From Sphagnum compactum (Eukaryota > Bryophyta > Sphagnopsida > Sphagnales): DNA of 64,000 nt. Made by a program: the position numbers and the translations under genes. This document shows positions 60,165-64,000 of the stretch, in pieces. Where the stretch lies: the NCBI GenBank assembly GCA_965153455.1, contig OZ234503.1, forward strand, positions 4,836,001 to 4,900,000. Direction: 5' to 3'. Below the pieces are notes generated by a model. The model saw only the letters and a list, made by a program, of their open reading frames with translations. It was not told where the DNA came from and made no database searches. The stretch's first letter is position 1, and each line of letters opens with the position of its first letter.

Positions 60165-63100
60165 CTAGGGACCACCCATCTGGGGGTTTGGTGCAGAGGT
60201 CTGAGTGCAGCGTGCCTCCTGATCAGAGTTGCTCATGCTTGGTTGCTGCTGCTGCATGGGTGGTGCATCTAGCATCTCAAACTTCTCCTGGTTCATCTGT
60301 GACACTTCTGATGGTGACAATATCTTGATTGATCGCACACAGCTCACAAATTCCCTGTTTATCGCATAAATTACAATCAGACTGACTTCCACCCAAATGG
60401 CACAAAAAAATAAAGGCAGATGTCAATTCTGCCAGAATACCTAAGCCCTAAACAACCTCAAAAACCAAAAATGTACAGAATGAAAAAGATCACCAGGAGA
60501 AAAAGCTAGATGAGATCTCCAGTGCTTGCCTTGAAACTGACCAGGCTTTTGATCTTCTAACCAGCAGCACAGATGAAGTGAAAGGGTCTAGGAGAGCAAA
60601 GTTGGAAACAGGAGGGACTTACTCCCATGGATCATCCCCAACTAGGAGTGTATCATTCTCATGGTCCACAAACACAAGCTGCCAGCCAGAGTTGACAGAT
60701 GCATCCAGTATGCCTTCCAAGTTGAACATGTGTGCAAGCTCACTCCGCAGCTCTGCATAATTATGAAAGTTCCTAATGTCCAAAGACCTTCCTGGCATTC
60801 CAAGCTTATAGACCTGGAAAGATAAACAACTCAAGCCAAACTGTTTGTCAGTGCACTACTTAACCTCACACAACGAAGTAACAACAATATATGCCCAGTA
60901 CTTAATCAATGAAAGTTTCAAACTTTCCAACCTCCAATGACAAGGGCAGAACAATTTGTACAATGTCTGAAATAATTAGGTTTATGGTTAAGGTTAGCTC
61001 CATGAAGGAAGGTTTCATATTCAAAAGGTAAGTATTGAAAATAGTTTTTCTTTTTACCTTGGTGAAAGTGCGCAGAGGTGGTGCAGCTTGCATGGAAACC
61101 CATGCATCAGGGCGCTGGTATAACCCACCATCATCCAAGCCTCCAGTAGCAATATTAACCCCTGATGCCATTGTGGGAGGGTCTGATGTGGCTGGTGGAC
61201 AGAATGAGCCTTGCAGAATATTATTGCTGCCAGAATAAATATTTTGCTGCTGCTCCTTATTAGTCTTCTCAGAGGCACGAGAGCTGAGTGGGGTTGCTGA
61301 TGAACCAGCATTTGGTTGATCAATCGGGAAACCAAAGAGTAGACGGCTGCGATCTGCTTGCAACTGATCTGCATCCTGGTCATTGTCCCTAAATGGCAAA
61401 GGTGGAAGTTCAGCAAGGCCAGCCTGAACATTGACTTCACTACTATGTTGTGGATGTGTGAATGGGCCAGTCATTCGAGAAGAGGGTGATGTGTCCACTT
61501 GGTTCAATCGACTTGTTACCATTGGCTGCTGTGGATCACTTTGGTTCTGGTTTTGCATTGTAGAAAACCAGGGTGATGACACCTGCCACACCAGATCATA
61601 ACCTTTGCTTTAGAGAGATGCATGGAATCAGTATCCAAAGGAAAAGTGGGGCAAGCCAGAAGTCAAAAACAGTCTAGCAATTGAGCAAAATAAATTAGTG
61701 GCATTTTTTTAATACCTGAGGATCTTGCACCATAATGTTCATCCCATGTATGGGTGTCTGCACTGCACTCTGGCTTGGTCGCAGCATGTTAAAAAACTGG
61801 TTATTTTCACTTATTGGGCTGCTTGTTTGAGACCTTCCTAGCATGCCTTGCAAAGAAAATGAGGCACCCATCTGTAGATCTGATTCGCAATAGCTTGTTG
61901 TCGGCCTCATAGGGCACCCCAAATCCATTTGTGCCTGTGGTCCACTAAATGAAAGCTCGAGGAGTGGCCCAGGAGCATCAACCATTTGATGCATTGAGTG
62001 TTGGTTCTGTTGTTGTTGTTGAGTGTGTGGTTGCTGTTGATGGTGGAACTGCAATGGTTGTGATGACAGTTGGTGAAGTTGCTTTGCGGCCAAGTCTCCA
62101 GTTCGGATTTCTTGAAGGCTGGCTGGAGGAGCAATCCCATGACGGTAAAACTCATTCTGTGGAGATGCAACTGCTGATGACTCCAGCCTTTGTTGAGGTG
62201 CTGCGTGCATCCAAGGGGAGTCCATGGCAAGGTTACAGAAGTTGAGAGCCCCCAGGGAGTCACTTCCATCCGCCCACATTTGTGACTTCTTAAGCAAGGA
62301 GTCAATGTCTTCATCACCTTGCAGAGGTAATACAATGATAAATAATCAGCAACCAAAGTTGGCAGCTGAGCCAACTTCACATATTGTCGCTCCACTCATA
62401 ACTTTCTTTTCATTGCACAGAAGAATACTAAACAGTGAACTTGGTTCTTACCTCTGTTTCCACGAGTACGTTTCGACCTTAGTGCAGGTGGAGGAGGGCA
62501 CAAAAGAAATGGTGTGGTCAATGGTTCAATATCCCAAACTGAGACCCGCTGTTGTCTCTCACCTGCAGTAGACTCATCCCATCCAACCTGCACAGTAAAA
62601 AACAAAACACTTCTGCCACCAGTAAGCATCTGAACATTTTCCATGTGTGCACAGGATACCCAGAGAGACACATGTTTGCCTCTATATAATCCAGGTGCTG
62701 CTGTGGCACCATCAATTCCTTCATGCATATCAATTCATCAGGACCCATTTGGCATACCATGTACAGTGCACACACAAGGCAACATAAGCAGAATGATCAA
62801 AGTTGCAGTCTTCACTACAGATTGGATGCACACCTTGAGGGAGCGCCAATCTGACTTTGGCCACCTGATGGGATCCAGGTCGCCTATCCCAGTGATAGTG
62901 CCCATGTATCTGCAACTTTGAGATGGAAATGCCTCAGGAATGATGGTCACAATACATTGGCTCAGCGCACAAGAAAGCAATGAAGTTTGAAACATCCGAC
63001 AGAAACATTGTACAGGTCAAGCTGTGAAAAATCTCTATGAGTAGACGGTGTAGAACAGATTGATGAACAGGTAGTAGTAGTCGCTCACCTTCGTACACTG

Positions 63101-63967
63101 GACTCCTCAGTCTCAAACACCATCCGAAAGCGCATGCCAACATTGACCTGAGTGTTGATCGCCTTTTGGTATTTGGCCACTGGGATGACAAACTCAGATG
63201 GGCTTTGCCTGAAACAAGGGTGGGCATAATACATGACAAGGTGGCTTCTTGGTATGTATTACCCTAAACCCAAAAAAGAATCACCTTCATACTACTATTA
63301 TATATGCAGATGAAAACCCGAAATCCAAATTGTCAGAAAGAGCCACTGATAACAAGCAGGTAAGGTACCTTGGGTTGTAGAATATTGTGAAACGGCTATT
63401 TGTGGCTGCAGCATGATTGGCAGCAGCCAAGACACCAATGTGCATGCTATCACTTGATAGCACTGATGATGGCATGATCGTTTGCTGTCTGTGAACACGC
63501 CGAATACCCAACAATAGCTGGCCCTTGTCATCCCTGCATTTTGTATTCAAAAAGGTCAGCAGTTGATGGCCAATTGTACAAAGGAAGTGATCTAATGCAT
63601 GCCAAAGTAGTGTCGCAAAAGTCTTGCTACCTTATGAACAACACTGAGTCACCTGCTTGCAATCTCTTCGCACTCACAAATACACTCCACCCTGTAGTGA
63701 GAAGATGCCTGCGGGGCTGGCCTGTTGTACAACCACCACCAAGAAAAAAGAAAAGAAATCCTTCATAAGTAATGAGAAACTTAGACTCAAATACACAAGA
63801 TTCAAGTTCAATTTAAACAGTTACAAGACTGATTTCCAGCAAGGATCCAGAGGGGGGGGGAAACTCCAAACATTGCTTATACCTCGATAAATGTGACGGA
63901 AGTGCCATTCTTGGTCGTGCAGGTCCCTGGCAACAAGCTCTTGTGCTGGTGGCTGCTGTGAGTAATC
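60165..63967 (-). CDS. ARF: Auxin response factor, class A (Gln-rich), 5' end outside window
   Basis: Ten exons (minus): 63883..63967, 63631..63721, 63369..63533, 63089..63208, 62834..62909, 62452..62587, 61716..62317, 61058..61582, 60623..60813, 60165..60354. All introns are GT-AG and phases join (726 residues to TAG). Residues 1-113 are most of the B3 DNA-binding domain ([30 protein letters not shown]). Residues 114-224 are the Auxin_resp/ancillary domain ([30 protein letters not shown]). Residues 225-595 are a Gln-rich middle region typical of activator ARFs. The last about 130 residues are the PB1 domain, with the basic face ([17 protein letters not shown]) and the acidic OPCA face ([19 protein letters not shown]), so it can pair with Aux/IAA and ARFs. 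In the nucleus it should bind TGTCTC-type elements. The protein resembles the ARF6/8 group most, but ARF5/7/19 cannot be excluded. Confidence 0.93.
60674..60694 (-). promoter_or_regulatory. Candidate miR167 target site in the ARF coding sequence
   Basis: The transcript reads CAACTCTGGCTGGCAGCTTG plus T across the codons for NSGWQLV. The 11-nt core GCTGGCAGCTT pairs fully with miR167. The 3' flank GT is as in Arabidopsis ARF8, as I recall it, but four bases of the 5' part differ. The core also encodes the conserved GWQL, so protein constraint alone could keep it. Confidence 0.4.
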
Positions 63968-64000
63968 CTGCAAGTTCAAAAGCATAATAATAAACATGTG

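Overview
This is plant nuclear DNA. It has GT-AG introns with clean codon phase, plant-specific gene families (laccase, ARF, LPR-type multicopper oxidase, plant TRAPPC11), many microsatellites, and decayed plant transposons of several classes. Long AT-rich stretches without genes, plus a Penelope-type reverse transcriptase remnant, suggest a transposon-rich land plant, perhaps a fern, lycophyte or gymnosperm. That placement is inference; no sequence here fixes the species.

All recognised host genes lie on the minus strand. From left to right they are: the 5' end of a TRAPPC11 trafficking-complex gene cut by the left edge (1..236); a small acidic/Gln-rich protein of unknown function (8038..8367); a three-exon LPR1-like, CotA-type multicopper oxidase (15595..18930); an eight-exon laccase (37873..41817); and the last ten exons of a class A auxin response factor with a Gln-rich middle region, cut by the right edge (60165..63967). 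Exon phases join without error in all three multi-exon genes. The two copper oxidases belong to separate families and both look secreted. No operon-like relation is implied.

The spaces between genes hold old mobile elements, mostly hidden from ORF calling by stops and frameshifts. They include a coiled-coil/zinc-binding transposon-like pseudogene (3.0-5.1 kb), a PIF/Harbinger transposase pseudogene (34.9-36.1 kb), a Helitron Rep/helicase pseudogene (49.6-53.3 kb), a gypsy integrase remnant (54.4-55.6 kb) and a Penelope-like reverse transcriptase remnant (58.0-58.95 kb). The best preserved element is a 3.9-kb non-autonomous LTR retrotransposon (30897..34831). It has about 735-bp LTRs, a 5-bp target duplication, a primer-binding-site-like stretch, a polypurine tract and only a gag-like CCHC knuckle. 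Each LTR carries a 13-bp tandem array, and the element seems nested between two tail-to-tail Harbinger reading frames.

The most interesting points are: the structurally complete TR-GAG-like element and its LTR arrays; a laccase with Met instead of the usual plant Leu at the T1 axial position; the classic 245-nt laccase exon split into 93+152; a partial miR167-like site in the ARF; a degenerate ~168-bp satellite-like array; and several small dispersed repeat families. I found no tRNA, rRNA or CRISPR array.
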